64,000 bases of DNA from Streptomyces kaniharaensis (GTDB lineage Bacteria > Actinomycetota > Actinomycetes > Streptomycetales > Streptomycetaceae). Shown here one piece after another: positions 19,501 to 27,895 of the stretch; positions within the stretch are counted from its first letter, which is position 1, and each line of letters opens with the position of its first letter. The stretch covers positions 434,001 to 498,000 of the forward strand of contig NZ_WBOF01000001.1 of the NCBI RefSeq assembly GCF_009569385.1. The letters are read 5' to 3'. Below the pieces are notes generated by a model, which saw only the letters and a list, made by a program, of their open reading frames with translations, was not told where the DNA came from and made no database searches. The position numbers were made by a program, and so were the translations under genes.

Positions 19501-20716
19501 AGACGTCCTTGCCGGTGTAGACCGGGTTCATGTCGCGGGTCTGCGGGCTGGGCCGGCGGCTGGTGGCGGCGAGTTCGGCCCGGACGGCGTCGAGGAAGTC
19601 GCGCGGGGTGGCGCAGACGAACCGCGGCCACAGGTACTTGGCGCCCCAGGAGCGGTGGATTCCGGTGACCCACCTGTTCGGCGGGGTGTAGTCCGTGCCC
19701 ACCGGCAGCAGCAGGTTCCTGGTCGCGCCGACGGGCTTGAGCTTGCGGTACAGCTCGTGGACCGCCTGTTCGGCGGTGGCGAGGTCCGGGGAGGAGTCCA
19801 TCCACCAGCCGGCCGAGTAGTGGTGCGGCATGTAGTGGGTGAGCACGCCGTCGCCGCTCGGGGCGATCCACTCGAACTCGCTCGGGAACTGCATGACCCG
19901 CGCGTCGTCCTTGGCCTCGCGGAAGTTCTTCTGGATCGGGCCCCACTGGTGGAACGGTCCGCGTGCCCAGGCGCTGCCGGTGAGGCCGGCGGCGGCGAGG
20001 TAGCCGGGGAACTGCGGGTCGTGCCCGAACACGTCGAGCTGCCAGGCGGTTCGGGGGTCGCCGCCGAGGATGTCGCGCTGGTAGCCGATGCCGTACACGA
20101 TGTTGCGGATCGTCGTCTCGGCGCCGGTGAGGTTGGTGCTGGGCTCGTTGTACGTGCCGCCGACGAGTTCGACCTGGCCGCGTTCCAGCAGCAGCCGCAG
20201 GGCCTCGCGCCGCTCGGGGTGCTGGTCGAAGTACGGTTTCAGGTAGTCGACTTCGGCGAGGACGAACCTGTACACCGGGTCGCGCAGCGCGAGGTCCAGG
20301 TGCGCGTCGACGAGCGCGAAGCCGTTGCGCTCCCACCGCGGCCGGGTGGTGGCGTCGGCGGAGAGCAGCTCCCAGGGGGAGGTGTACGCGGCCTGGGTGT
20401 TCCACCAGACCGGGTCGTAGTGGAAGTGCGGGACGAGGAACATCGTCCAGCCGGGTTCGGCGACCTCGACGACGGCCTGCGCCTCGGCCTCGTCGGCCCT
20501 TACGGTGACCGGGAGTTGATCACCGACCGACGCCCCGGTGATCTCCAACGGGACTTCGACGAGCCCCGTGCCGGCCGCCTCGCCGCGCACGCCCGGGCCG
20601 GTGACGGTGATCCGGGCGGCCGGCCCGTCGAGGGTCACCCGCAGCAGCTGGCGCGGGGCGTCCTCGGGGCCGGTGAAGAGGTCCGTGCTCTCGACGGCGG
20701 TGATGGTGACCGGCAC
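16532..20716 (-). CDS. GH38 alpha-mannosidase, large form with C-terminal beta domains
   Basis: 1394 residues without a signal peptide, so probably cytoplasmic. A short beta region (1-90) precedes the GH38 catalytic domain: the zinc motif PHFHYDP (His99, Asp101) and AWQLDVFGHDPQ, whose Asp228 is the expected nucleophile. Long beta-sandwich regions follow, and the last 300 residues look like two NEW3-type Ig-like domains. GH38 enzymes remove alpha-linked mannose from N-glycan fragments. The gene starts with GTG 31 nt after the GH85 stop, with AAAGGA upstream, so the two form an operon. At nearly 1400 residues it is much longer than the second GH38 at 29252. Confidence 0.92.
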   Translation of the reverse strand: MPVTITAVESTDLFTGPEDAPRQLLRVTLDGPAARITVTGPGVRGEAAGTGLVEVPLEITGASVGDQLPVTVRADEAEAQAVVEVAEPGWTMFLVPHFHYDPVWWNTQAAYTSPWELLSADATTRPRWERNGFALVDAHLDLALRDPVYRFVLAEVDYLKPYFDQHPERREALRLLLERGQVELVGGTYNEPSTNLTGAETTIRNIVYGIGYQRDILGGDPRTAWQLDVFGHDPQFPGYLAAAGLTGSAWARGPFHQWGPIQKNFREAKDDARVMQFPSEFEWIAPSGDGVLTHYMPHHYSAGWWMDSSPDLATAEQAVHELYRKLKPVGATRNLLLPVGTDYTPPNRWVTGIHRSWGAKYLWPRFVCATPRDFLDAVRAELAATSRRPSPQTRDMNPVYTGKDVSYIDTKQAQRAAEVAALDAERLATLATVHGLGRYPSAALDKVWRHLAYGAHHDAITGSESDQVYLDLLGGWREAHDLATAVRDAALDALSARISTVGEGSPVVVTNTLSFDRTDLVAVRLPPGGRAVRVLDDAGAEVPSVVDRGTLRFLAADVPALGWRTWRLVEGSPAAAWTAVEGWTIANRRYRVSADPARGGGLTSVHDLLHERELIQAGRIGNELRVHEEYPQHPDFGEGPWHLVPKGPVVGSGSAPAEVRRETGPLGERLVIAGTVDEIRYEQTVTLWHGLDRVDCRTRVIDHSRADRLVRLRFPVDLPGALPVSEVAGAVVGRGFALPDVDSAEAPWTLDNPANTWFGLGATARAVLRDPAGSPLGERALGVAEVVVPGLDDAADVRDLVVALARVGVTATTSGADWSRYGWLEVDSNLPDFRIVVGGPETNDVARELIGRAGEECASVLKAHGAVWVPALTRLAEVWQPGADLRDLRALPALVVTDPAPLVADLADARIEAVCPFGSSCEQLAEHTVALLNFGLPGFAVDATGALHLSLMRSCTGWPSGVWIDPPRRTLPDGASFQLQHWTHEFGYALVGGAGDWRAQTLPARGQEFNHPLHARIVPPQDGPLPATLSWLRVEPQREILLGALKPAGNPIAHGSAAEVGRELAVRLVESTGCGRTAALGGALGLGGLQHADLLERPLGPVRGSLDLAGSQTVTLLATPGVGASVDGPPLGPVAEAAQPVYSRYWLHNRGPAPLGYLPVSVGASPGLLRTTGEPVELFVVLSSQLRDAAVEGTVVILPPDGWRTSLGSRPYRLEAGGHLRFAVTLTPSSDAEPGLYFAAVRLTHDGQEIEDVVTIAVGDQPGLLPVPGDAPEDWTAAQGTTATAGRDTGLDVAVSRETLRVTPGGRTTFRLTLTNRTRGEIHGELQLVSPWGTWEAVAAPVRGFTVAAGSSSTVDVEITAPEDTDPGTYWALAKVMWFGRCQYTPTVALEVQP

Positions 20717-20747
20717 GGGGGAGGTCCTTTCCGTCGCGGGGAGGTGG

Positions 20748-23207
20748 CTACCTGCCCCAGGCCTCGAACTCGTAGATGCGGGCGGCCGGGTCGGTGGTCT
20801 GGGTGGGCCTGGTGACGACCAGCCTGACGTAGCGGGCCGTGGTGGTCACGGGGTGGGTCGTGGTGCCGGCCGTGTTGCCGGTGACGTTCGCGACCGTGGT
20901 CCACGGATCGGTGGTGTTCGAGCGGACCCGGATCGAGAAGTCACGCGTGTTGTACGACGCGCTCTCGCCACCGGCGGAGGCGTGCCTGACCACGAACTTC
21001 GACAGCTGACGGGCCGAACCGAGGTCCACCTCAAGCCACTTGCCGCGGGTGAGCGTGCACCACTTGTCGCTGGTGCCCCCGCTCACGCTGCCGTTGACGG
21101 CCTTGGCCGGGCCCTCGTCGGCGTTGCACCGGCCGGACGCCGTGGCCAGGCGGTTCAGGGCCAGGTTGCCGACCGGGGGCGTCGCGGTCCACGAGACCGT
21201 AGTGGTCGCGGCGGCCGAGCGGCCGAACGTCGTGGAGACGGCCTCGACGTCGAGCGTGGTGCCGTCCTCGCCGCCCGCGCGGTCCAACCGGCCCACGAAG
21301 TAGGCGTCGTTCGGGGTCGCGCCGAGGAAGGTGCGGGTGCCGTCGGCGTTGCGCCGGTACACCTCGTAGTGGTGGACGTGGCCGCCGGGCGCGGCCATCC
21401 AGGAGAGCCGCAGGGACTGGCTGGAGCCGGCCACGATGTCGCTCGCGCCGAGGACGGTGAGGCCGTCGGGCGCGTCCGGTGTCTCCACCGTGCCGTCGTA
21501 GACGGCGATCTGGCCGATCCGTATGTCGTAGGCGGGGTCGGAGCCGTCGGCCTGGAGGGCGATCTGGGCGATCGTCCGGCCTTCGTAGGGCGACAGGTCG
21601 AGGGTGTGCCGTTCCCACCCGGTACCGGAGTTGGCGCCCAGGTCGAGCGTCGAGAAGCTGCTCGGCGCGTCGGTGAAGGAGACCGCGGCCTTGAGCCTGG
21701 TCGGCCCGGCGGCCGGGGTCCTGAGCACGACGGACAGCCGGGTGTCCGCCGCGACCGGCAGGCTGGTCTGGTACAGCCGCACGGTGTTGGTGGCGTCCAG
21801 CGTGCCGGTGAGGCGCAGCGAGGAGCCGCCCTGGTAGGCGTCGGTGAAGTCGACGGACGGGGTGAGCTTGCTGCCGTCGGAGCCGACCATCCAGCGGTAG
21901 GTGGGCGGGACGTCCTGGAGCGACAGGTTGTTCCAGCCGCCGGTGGCCACCCGGGTGCCACCGGAGTTGTAGAAGTCCCCTTGTCCGGTGCCGAAGTTGG
22001 TGACGAAGGGCTTGGCTGTGACGGGCGAGGACTCGGCGACGTAGCCGGCGAGGCCCGGCCAGCTGTCGGAGCGGTTGGTGTTGGACGGGTCGCCGTTGGC
22101 GCCGACCCAGTAGCGGGCATCCTTCGCGTAGAAGTCGGCGCGGTCGGTGGCGGACTTCCACGTCCACTCGGGCCGGTAGAGGCCGAGCGAGGTGGTGTGC
22201 GGCTGCCCGGGCGGGAACAGGGTGTTCCAGTCGACGCTCGTGTTGTAGCCGTTGGCCTCGGTGTCGATGCCGGAGTAGAGCTCGTACTCGCTGCGGCCGA
22301 GCTGTCGGGCCAGTGTGCGGGAGGAGTCCAGACCGGTGGACGTCCAGCCGAAGTTCAGGAACATCGAGTCCGATGTCCGCTTCGAACCGTCCTGGAGATA
22401 GGGCGAGTTGGCGGAGGTGAGTGCGTTCTGCCAGCCCACCGCGCCGGTAGTGGTCATCGCGTCGTACCACATGAACTCGGTACTGCCCTGCGCCTTGGTG
22501 TACTGCATGAGGTCGCGCAGTTCGGTGGCGAGGGTCGAATCGCCGCCGCCCGTCTCCTGGTTGATGAACCAGCCGTCGAAGCCGTAGTAACGGGCGGCCT
22601 GGACGAGCTTGTCGGCGACGGGGTAGCGGCTGCCGGACTTCTGGACGAAGTCGCGCACCCACTCGATCCGGCCGCCGTAGGCGCCGGGCGGGAAGAAGAC
22701 GGTGCCGTAGACCTTGACGCCGTTGCGGTGGGCGGCGTCGACGACGGTCGGGTTGGGGGCGAGGATCAGGCCCTCGCCGGCCGAGCCGCCCCAGAACACC
22801 AGCTTGTCGACGTACTGCCAGTAGCCGAAGGCGTAGTAGTTGGGGTCGGCGGAGCCCTGGGACGGGTTGTTGGAGGTGGGGCCGAAGGAGACCAAGGAGG
22901 CGATCTTCCCTTCGCCCGCACGGGCGTTGGGGTTGGCTCTGAGCGCGGGGTCGCTGGTGCGCGGCTGGAGCGGGACGCGGGAGCGGTTGAAGCGGGCGTC
23001 GGGATCGGTGGCCGGGTCCCAGGCGAGGATGGTGCTGGGGTACCAGTACGAGGCGTAGGGCTGGTTGCCGGCGGCGGTGGCGGCCGGTGCGGGCGCGGCG
23101 AACCTGGCGGACGGCTCGGCGTGCGGGTCGGCGTGCGCGGCGGGTACGGCGGCCAGCGCCGCGGTCGCGAGCACGGCGCTGAGCAGCAGGGGGAGACGTC
23201 GTGACAT
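20748..23207 (-). CDS. Secreted GH85 endo-beta-N-acetylglucosaminidase
   Basis: 819 residues starting with a Sec signal (MSRRLPLLLSAVLAT, cleavage near AHA-DP). The catalytic domain spans about 48-420. DGWFINQETGG holds Asn216 and Glu218, the Asn/Glu pair GH85 uses for substrate-assisted catalysis. A beta-sandwich region follows, then a fibronectin-like segment, and the last 140 residues are a discoidin/F5-8C-like carbohydrate-binding module. GH85 enzymes cut between the two core GlcNAc residues of N-glycans. I chose ATG 23205-23207 because the signal peptide begins there. It heads an operon with the GH38 gene and has an operator-like palindrome about 200 nt upstream. Confidence 0.92.
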   Translation of the reverse strand: MSRRLPLLLSAVLATAALAAVPAAHADPHAEPSARFAAPAPAATAAGNQPYASYWYPSTILAWDPATDPDARFNRSRVPLQPRTSDPALRANPNARAGEGKIASLVSFGPTSNNPSQGSADPNYYAFGYWQYVDKLVFWGGSAGEGLILAPNPTVVDAAHRNGVKVYGTVFFPPGAYGGRIEWVRDFVQKSGSRYPVADKLVQAARYYGFDGWFINQETGGGDSTLATELRDLMQYTKAQGSTEFMWYDAMTTTGAVGWQNALTSANSPYLQDGSKRTSDSMFLNFGWTSTGLDSSRTLARQLGRSEYELYSGIDTEANGYNTSVDWNTLFPPGQPHTTSLGLYRPEWTWKSATDRADFYAKDARYWVGANGDPSNTNRSDSWPGLAGYVAESSPVTAKPFVTNFGTGQGDFYNSGGTRVATGGWNNLSLQDVPPTYRWMVGSDGSKLTPSVDFTDAYQGGSSLRLTGTLDATNTVRLYQTSLPVAADTRLSVVLRTPAAGPTRLKAAVSFTDAPSSFSTLDLGANSGTGWERHTLDLSPYEGRTIAQIALQADGSDPAYDIRIGQIAVYDGTVETPDAPDGLTVLGASDIVAGSSQSLRLSWMAAPGGHVHHYEVYRRNADGTRTFLGATPNDAYFVGRLDRAGGEDGTTLDVEAVSTTFGRSAAATTTVSWTATPPVGNLALNRLATASGRCNADEGPAKAVNGSVSGGTSDKWCTLTRGKWLEVDLGSARQLSKFVVRHASAGGESASYNTRDFSIRVRSNTTDPWTTVANVTGNTAGTTTHPVTTTARYVRLVVTRPTQTTDPAARIYEFEAWGR

Positions 23208-23320
23208 GCGGTGGCTCCGATCGAGCGGCGGAGGGTGGGGTGGCCCACCGGCACGGGCGGGCCCGGGTGCATGCGGGCGTGGCGGTGCTCGTGGTGCTCG
23301 TCGGACGTGCTCGAAGAGAG

Positions 23321-23359
23321 GTACTCGGAGATGAGAAGTACTCGGAGGGAGGTACTCGG
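23321..23359. repeat. Direct repeats in the GH85 leader
   Basis: Three copies of GTACTCGG start at 23321, 23338 and 23352, two of them inside the longer GAGGTACTCGG. They lie between the operator palindrome and the GH85 start, so they are in the promoter or 5' leader. Function unknown. Confidence 0.5.
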
Positions 23360-23408
23360 TGAGGGGGCGCGCAGGACGCAAGGGCCGGGCCCCCTCGGCG
23401 CAGCGAGG

Positions 23409-23422
23409 CTAAATCGGTTAAG
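23409..23422. promoter_or_regulatory. Operator-like palindrome upstream of GH85 operon (LacI family)
   Basis: CTAAATCGGTTAAG is a near-perfect palindrome with a central CG, as LacI-family regulators bind. It overlaps the lacI stop codon and matches the site at 24544-24557 at 11 of 14 positions; both fit the ideal palindrome CTAAACCGGTTTAG. Confidence 0.7.
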
Positions 23423-24485
23423 AAGCAGTGTCAATGACTCGCGCAGCAACCACCCCGGCGGGGGACGCGGCGGCCGGCGGCGCCGTCGACTCCCGCACGG
23501 TCAGACGCGGCGTCGGCATCTGCAGATCGCGCCCTGGCCCGGCCTCATCCACCACCGCCAGCAGGGTGCGCGCCACCTGCTCGCCGAGCGCGAAGGTGTC
23601 CCGGCTGAGCGCGGTCAGCGGCGGGTGGACGATCCGGGCGAGCACCGAGTCGTCGAAGGAGACGATCGACAGATCGCCGGGCACCGCGACGCCCATCTCC
23701 CCCGCCACGCCCAGCCCGGCCACGGCCATCACGTCGCTGTCGTAGACGATCGCGGTGGGTCGCCTGGTCCGCGAGAGCAGGGTGCGGGTGGCGGCGGCCC
23801 CCTCGGCGTCGCTGAAGTCGGTCGGCACCGAGACGGCCTCCTCCAGCCCGAGCCGGCGCGAGGCGTCGCGCACCGCGCGGATCCGCCGCTGGGTGTGCTG
23901 GAAGTGCGGCAGCCCGGCCAGGTGGGCGATCCGGCGGTGCCCGATGGCGGCCAGGTAGTCGACGATCGAGAGCATCGCCTCCCGGTCGTCGGCCCAGATC
24001 CGCAGCGGCCCGGCGCCCTTGCCGGGTCCGCCCAGGACGACCGCGGGCAGCCCGAGTTCGTCCAGCGCCGGCAGCCGCGGGTCGCGGGTCTGGAGGTCGA
24101 CGACGATGAATCCGTCCACCCGGTGTTCGGAGGCCCAGCGCCGGTAGACGTCGATCTCGGCGGCGGTGTCCTCGACGACCATCAGGTGCAGCGCGACGGA
24201 CCCGGCCGAGAGCACCGCTTGGAGGCCGGAGAGCAGCTGGCCGAAGAACGGCTCGACCCCGATGGTGCGGGCCGGGCGCGCGATCACCAGGCCGACGGCG
24301 TCGGCCCGGGCGCCGCCGAGGGCGCGGGCGGCGCTGTGCGGACGCCACTTCATCTCCTCCGCGACCCGCAGGATCCGCGCCCTGGTCGCCTCGCTGACCC
24401 CGGGTCGGCCGTTGAGCGCGAAGGACACCGCACCCTTGGAGACACCGGCCTGACGGGCGATGTCGGCGATCGTCGGTCTGCCCAC
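23418..24485 (-). CDS. LacI-family transcriptional regulator of the N-glycan locus
   Basis: 355 residues. The N-terminal helix-turn-helix (TIADIARQAGVSKGAVSFALN) with the hinge (SAARALGGAR) is typical LacI. Residues 60-330 form a periplasmic-binding-protein-like effector domain, with a DDSVLARIVHPPLT segment near the C-terminus. It lies between the GH85-GH38 operon and the divergent sugar importer, and both intergenic regions contain a copy of the same 14-nt palindrome. By family behaviour it represses both operons until a sugar released from N-glycans (mannose oligomers or Man-GlcNAc) binds. The ligand is inferred. The stop codon lies inside one operator. Confidence 0.9.
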   Translation of the reverse strand: MGRPTIADIARQAGVSKGAVSFALNGRPGVSEATRARILRVAEEMKWRPHSAARALGGARADAVGLVIARPARTIGVEPFFGQLLSGLQAVLSAGSVALHLMVVEDTAAEIDVYRRWASEHRVDGFIVVDLQTRDPRLPALDELGLPAVVLGGPGKGAGPLRIWADDREAMLSIVDYLAAIGHRRIAHLAGLPHFQHTQRRIRAVRDASRRLGLEEAVSVPTDFSDAEGAAATRTLLSRTRRPTAIVYDSDVMAVAGLGVAGEMGVAVPGDLSIVSFDDSVLARIVHPPLTALSRDTFALGEQVARTLLAVVDEAGPGRDLQMPTPRLTVRESTAPPAAASPAGVVAARVIDTAS

Positions 24486-24502
24486 GGCATCCGACCCCTC
24501 TC

Positions 24503-24532
24503 TTGACAGCCAAGTTTAGGCCGGAGCATAGT
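24503..24532 (+). promoter_or_regulatory. Probable vegetative promoter of the sugar importer operon
   Basis: TTGACA (24503-24508) and CATAGT (24527-24532) are separated by 18 nt, a good match to streptomycete HrdB-type promoters. The operator palindrome starts 12 nt downstream, where a bound repressor would block initiation. The leader to the binding-protein ATG is about 160 nt. Confidence 0.55.
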
Positions 24533-24543
24533 CCCTGAGGCAG

Positions 24544-24557
24544 CTAGACCGGTTTAG
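24544..24557. promoter_or_regulatory. Operator-like palindrome upstream of importer operon (LacI family)
   Basis: CTAGACCGGTTTAG differs from a perfect palindrome at one position. It shares its layout and central CG with the site at 23409-23422 and lies just downstream of the predicted promoter. Confidence 0.72.
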
Positions 24558-24613
24558 TACAGCCAGGCTCCGATCTCGGCACAATCGCACCTCCGAGCAC
24601 CGTTGAACACTGC

Positions 24614-24667
24614 CTGAGCACCCCCCTGAGCACCCCCTGAGCACCCCCCTGAGCGCCCCTGAGCACC
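24614..24667 (+). repeat. Tandem CTGAGCACCCC repeats in the importer leader
   Basis: Five copies of a 10-12-nt unit, CTGAGCAC plus a variable C run (fourth copy CTGAGCGC), start at 24614, 24626, 24637, 24649 and 24659. They end about 30 nt before the binding-protein ATG, inside the untranslated leader. Variable C tracts suggest slippage; an effect on translation is only a guess. Confidence 0.65.
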
Positions 24668-24699
24668 ATCCCCACCCACCTCTGGACCGGGAGACCCTC

Positions 24700-25989
24700 A
24701 TGCGAAGAATCCGGGCGGCACTTACGGCGACGGCGGTCACCGCCGCCGCACTCACCGGCTGCGGACTCGGCTCCGGCGACAGCAAGAGCAGCGACAGCGT
24801 GGCCTCCGCGGCCGCCACCGGCGAGGTCAAGGGCAAGGTCTCGTTACAGACCTGGGCGCTCAAGCCGAAGTTCACCGACTACGTGCAGGGCGTGATCGAC
24901 GGCTTCAGGAAGAAGTACCCCGGCGTCGAGGTCGAGTGGCTCGACCAGCCCGGCGAGGGCTACTCCGACAAGGTCCTCAGCCAGGCCGCCGCCGGCACCC
25001 TCCCCGACGTGGTCAACCTCCCACCCGACTTCGCCCTCCCGCTGGCCAGGAAAGGCCTCCTGCTGGACGCCGCCAAGGCCGATCCGAAGCTCGCCGACGA
25101 GTACGTCGCGGGCGGCGTCGACGCCTACCGCTTCGCCGGCCAGGACGGCACCTACGGCTACCCCTGGTACCTCAACACCGATGTGAACTACTGGAGTTCG
25201 GAGCTCCTCACCACGTACGGCCTGGACCCGAAGAAGCTCCCCGCCACCCTCGACGACCTCATCGCCCAGGCCCGGGTGATGAAGGAGAGGTCCGGCGGCC
25301 GAACCTACCTGATGAGCCGCAAGCCCGGCATCGGCGACCTCTACAACGCCGGCGTGAGGATCATGGCCGACGACGGCCGGTCCTTCACCTTCAACACCCC
25401 CGAGGCCGCCGCGCTGCTCGACAAGTACCGCGACGCCTTCAAGGAGGGCCTGCTCCCCAAGGACGTCCTGACCAACACCTACGCCGGCAACTCCAAGCTC
25501 TTCAACTCCGGCACCGCCGCCTGGACGACCGCCGGCGCCAACTACATCACCGGCCTCGCCACCGACAATCCGACACTCGCCCCGAAGGTCGTCCCCTCCC
25601 CCGCGATGAACATCCCGCCGCTGTACGTCCAGGGCGTGTCCATCCCGAAGAGCACGAAGAACCCCGCAGCCGCCGTCGCCCTCGCCCGCTGGGTCACCAA
25701 CGCCGAGAACCAGGCCGCGCTGTCCCACCTGACCAGCGTCTTCCCGTCCACCAAGGCCTCCGCCGACGACCCGTTCTTCAGCCGCAGCGACGGCACCAAC
25801 GCCGGCGACGCCAAGGTGATCGCCTTCAACTCCCTGGCCAAGGCGAAGATCATCCAGCCCGTCCAGATCGACGACGCGATGAGCACGGTGATCAACCAGC
25901 AGATCGCCCTGGCCATCAGCGGCGACACGAGCTCCAGGCAGGCGCTGGACTCCGCCGTCGAGCAGTGCAACAAGCTGCTCAAGGGCTGA
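24700..25989 (+). CDS. Extracellular sugar-binding lipoprotein of an ABC importer
   Basis: 429 residues, family 1 solute-binding protein. The lipoprotein signal has lipobox LTGC (Cys21). The mature part shows the usual pattern (DGFRKKYPGVEVEW, SAAAGTLPDVV-like and a C-terminal NQQIALAISGD segment). It is first in an operon with two permeases and a glycosidase. Codon 49 (Leu in VSLQT) is TTA, rare in streptomycetes and read only by the bldA tRNA, so expression may depend on developmental stage. Substrate is inferred from context: oligomannose-GlcNAc fragments from the GH85 enzyme. Confidence 0.92.
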   Translation: MRRIRAALTATAVTAAALTGCGLGSGDSKSSDSVASAAATGEVKGKVSLQTWALKPKFTDYVQGVIDGFRKKYPGVEVEWLDQPGEGYSDKVLSQAAAGTLPDVVNLPPDFALPLARKGLLLDAAKADPKLADEYVAGGVDAYRFAGQDGTYGYPWYLNTDVNYWSSELLTTYGLDPKKLPATLDDLIAQARVMKERSGGRTYLMSRKPGIGDLYNAGVRIMADDGRSFTFNTPEAAALLDKYRDAFKEGLLPKDVLTNTYAGNSKLFNSGTAAWTTAGANYITGLATDNPTLAPKVVPSPAMNIPPLYVQGVSIPKSTKNPAAAVALARWVTNAENQAALSHLTSVFPSTKASADDPFFSRSDGTNAGDAKVIAFNSLAKAKIIQPVQIDDAMSTVINQQIALAISGDTSSRQALDSAVEQCNKLLKG

Positions 25990-26074
25990 GCAGCCGCGCC
26001 GAGGACCGTACCGGCCGAGCGGCGGACGCCCGGGCACCGGCCCCCGGAACCCGCCGCCCCAGGAGGGCAGCAGC

Positions 26075-26947
26075 ATGACCCACCGGCGTTGGTTCACCCC
26101 CTGGCTGCTCGCCGGGCCCGCGATGGTCTGGCTGGCCGTCTTCAACCTCTGGCCGGCCGTCAACACCGTGATCCTGTCCTTCACCAACGCCAAGCCGCTG
26201 GATGGCGGGCAGTTCACCGGCCTGGAGAACTACGGGCGGATCCTCGACGACGAACAGCTCGCCGACGCCCTGCTCAACAGCGTCGTCTTCATGCTGGTCT
26301 GCCTCCCCCTGCTGACCTTCCTGCCGCTGCTGCTCGCCCTGCTCGTCCAGCGGAAGATCCCCGGCCTCACCTTCTTCCGCACCGCGTTCTACACCCCGGT
26401 CATCGCCTCCGCCGTCGTGGTGGCGCTGATCTGGGGCTGGGTGCTGGACGACCGCGGTCTGGTCAACGGCCTGCTCCAGCGGAGCGGGCTGGCCGACTCC
26501 CCGGTCTCGTTCCTCACCGACCGCTGGCTGCTCCTCCTCAGCGCGATCGCCCTGACCGTCTGGAAGGGCCTCGGCTACTACATGGTCATCTACCTGTCCG
26601 CCCTCGCCAACGTGCCGCGCGAACTGCACGAGGCCGCGGCCGTCGACGGTGCCGGCCCCTTCCGCCGGTTCCGGCACGTCACCCTCCCGGGGGTGCGGCC
26701 GACCATGATGCTGGTCTCCGTCCTCATCTCGGTCAGCGCCCTGCGCGTCTTCTCCGAGCTGTACGTGCTCTCCAACGGCCAGGGCGGCCCCGGCGGCCGG
26801 GACATGTCCGTGGTGATGCTGATCCAGATGTACAGCCGCGGCTTCACCGGCCACCTCGGCTACGCCTCCGCGCTCAGCCTGATGCTGTTCGCCATCACCC
26901 TCGGCCCGATGCTGCTCCTGATGCGGCTGAACCGAAAGGCGGCCTGA
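26075..26947 (+). CDS. ABC sugar permease, MalF-like
   Basis: 290 residues with six predicted membrane helices. The EAA loop that docks the ATPase is present (EAAAVDGAGPFRRF, about residues 189-202). It lies 85 nt after the binding protein with AGGAGG upstream, and is followed 4 nt later by its partner permease. It forms half of the channel of the importer. Confidence 0.93.
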   Translation: MTHRRWFTPWLLAGPAMVWLAVFNLWPAVNTVILSFTNAKPLDGGQFTGLENYGRILDDEQLADALLNSVVFMLVCLPLLTFLPLLLALLVQRKIPGLTFFRTAFYTPVIASAVVVALIWGWVLDDRGLVNGLLQRSGLADSPVSFLTDRWLLLLSAIALTVWKGLGYYMVIYLSALANVPRELHEAAAVDGAGPFRRFRHVTLPGVRPTMMLVSVLISVSALRVFSELYVLSNGQGGPGGRDMSVVMLIQMYSRGFTGHLGYASALSLMLFAITLGPMLLLMRLNRKAA

Positions 26948-26951
26948 GCCC

Positions 26952-27851
26952 GTGACCACGCGCCGCTCCCCGGACACCCGAAGATCACAGGGCTCCCGAA
27001 CGTCCCGGGGCTCCCGCGGCCTCAACACCCCCTCCCCCGCCGGGACCGCCCTGCGCTACCTGCTGCTCGTCCTCGTCCTCCTCCTCGTCATCGGCCCGTT
27101 CCTGTGGCAGCTGTCCACCTCCCTCAAGGGCCCGGGCGAGGACGTCTACACCCGCACCCCGGCCTTCCTCCCCGAGGACCTCACCTTCTCCAACTACGCG
27201 AAGGTCGCCGACACCATCCCGGTCTGGACCTACGCCCTCAACTCCCTGACCGTCGCCGCGGTCTGCATCGCCGGCAACGTCATCGGCTGCACACTGGCCG
27301 GCTACGCCCTGGCCCGGCTGCGCTTCCGCGGTGCCAGGCTCGTCCTCGGCCTCTTCCTCGCCACCCTCGTGCTCCCCGGCGAGGTGACCATCGTCTCCCA
27401 GTACGTGCTGGTGCGCAGCCTCGGCCTCGCCGACAGCCTGGCCGGCGTCGCCCTGCCCGGCGCGCTCGCCATGCTCAACGTCCTGCTGATGCGCACCGCC
27501 TTCGCCGCCGTCCCCGTCGAACTCGACCAGTCCGCCCTCGTCGACGGCGCCACCGTGTGGCAGCGGCTCTGGCACGTCGGACTGCCGAACGTGCGCGGCA
27601 TGCTCAGCGTGATCGCCATCTTCACCTTCATCGGCGCCTGGGACGACTTCCTCTGGCCGCTGATCGTGCTCAACGACCCGCAGAAGTACACGCTCACCGT
27701 CGGGCTCCAGTACCTCAACGGCACGTTCTCCGCGAACCCCCGGCTGATCGCCGCCGGCACCATGATCGCCTTCCTGCCGATCGTCGTCGTGTTCGCCGCC
27801 TGCCAGCGCTTCTTCTTCAAGGGCGTCGAGGAGGGAGCCGTCAAGGGTTAG
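26952..27851 (+). CDS. ABC sugar permease, MalG-like
   Basis: 299 residues, six membrane helices after a basic N-terminal tail. The ATPase-docking loop reads SALVDGATVWQRLW, with QSALVDGA in place of a strict EAA. The GTG start lies 4 nt after the stop of the first permease. No ATPase gene follows; streptomycete sugar importers of this class normally share the unlinked ATPase MsiK, which I infer here too. Confidence 0.93.
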   Translation: MTTRRSPDTRRSQGSRTSRGSRGLNTPSPAGTALRYLLLVLVLLLVIGPFLWQLSTSLKGPGEDVYTRTPAFLPEDLTFSNYAKVADTIPVWTYALNSLTVAAVCIAGNVIGCTLAGYALARLRFRGARLVLGLFLATLVLPGEVTIVSQYVLVRSLGLADSLAGVALPGALAMLNVLLMRTAFAAVPVELDQSALVDGATVWQRLWHVGLPNVRGMLSVIAIFTFIGAWDDFLWPLIVLNDPQKYTLTVGLQYLNGTFSANPRLIAAGTMIAFLPIVVVFAACQRFFFKGVEEGAVKG

Positions 27852-27895
27852 CCCGCCGTCCGTCCGCCCCGACCCTGCCGAGGAAGCACCCGCCC

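Noticed and set aside
24544..24557. Reading this palindrome as a DasR site because of the TAGACC half
   Set aside because: The CG-centred match with the second site at 23409 fits a LacI operator much better.
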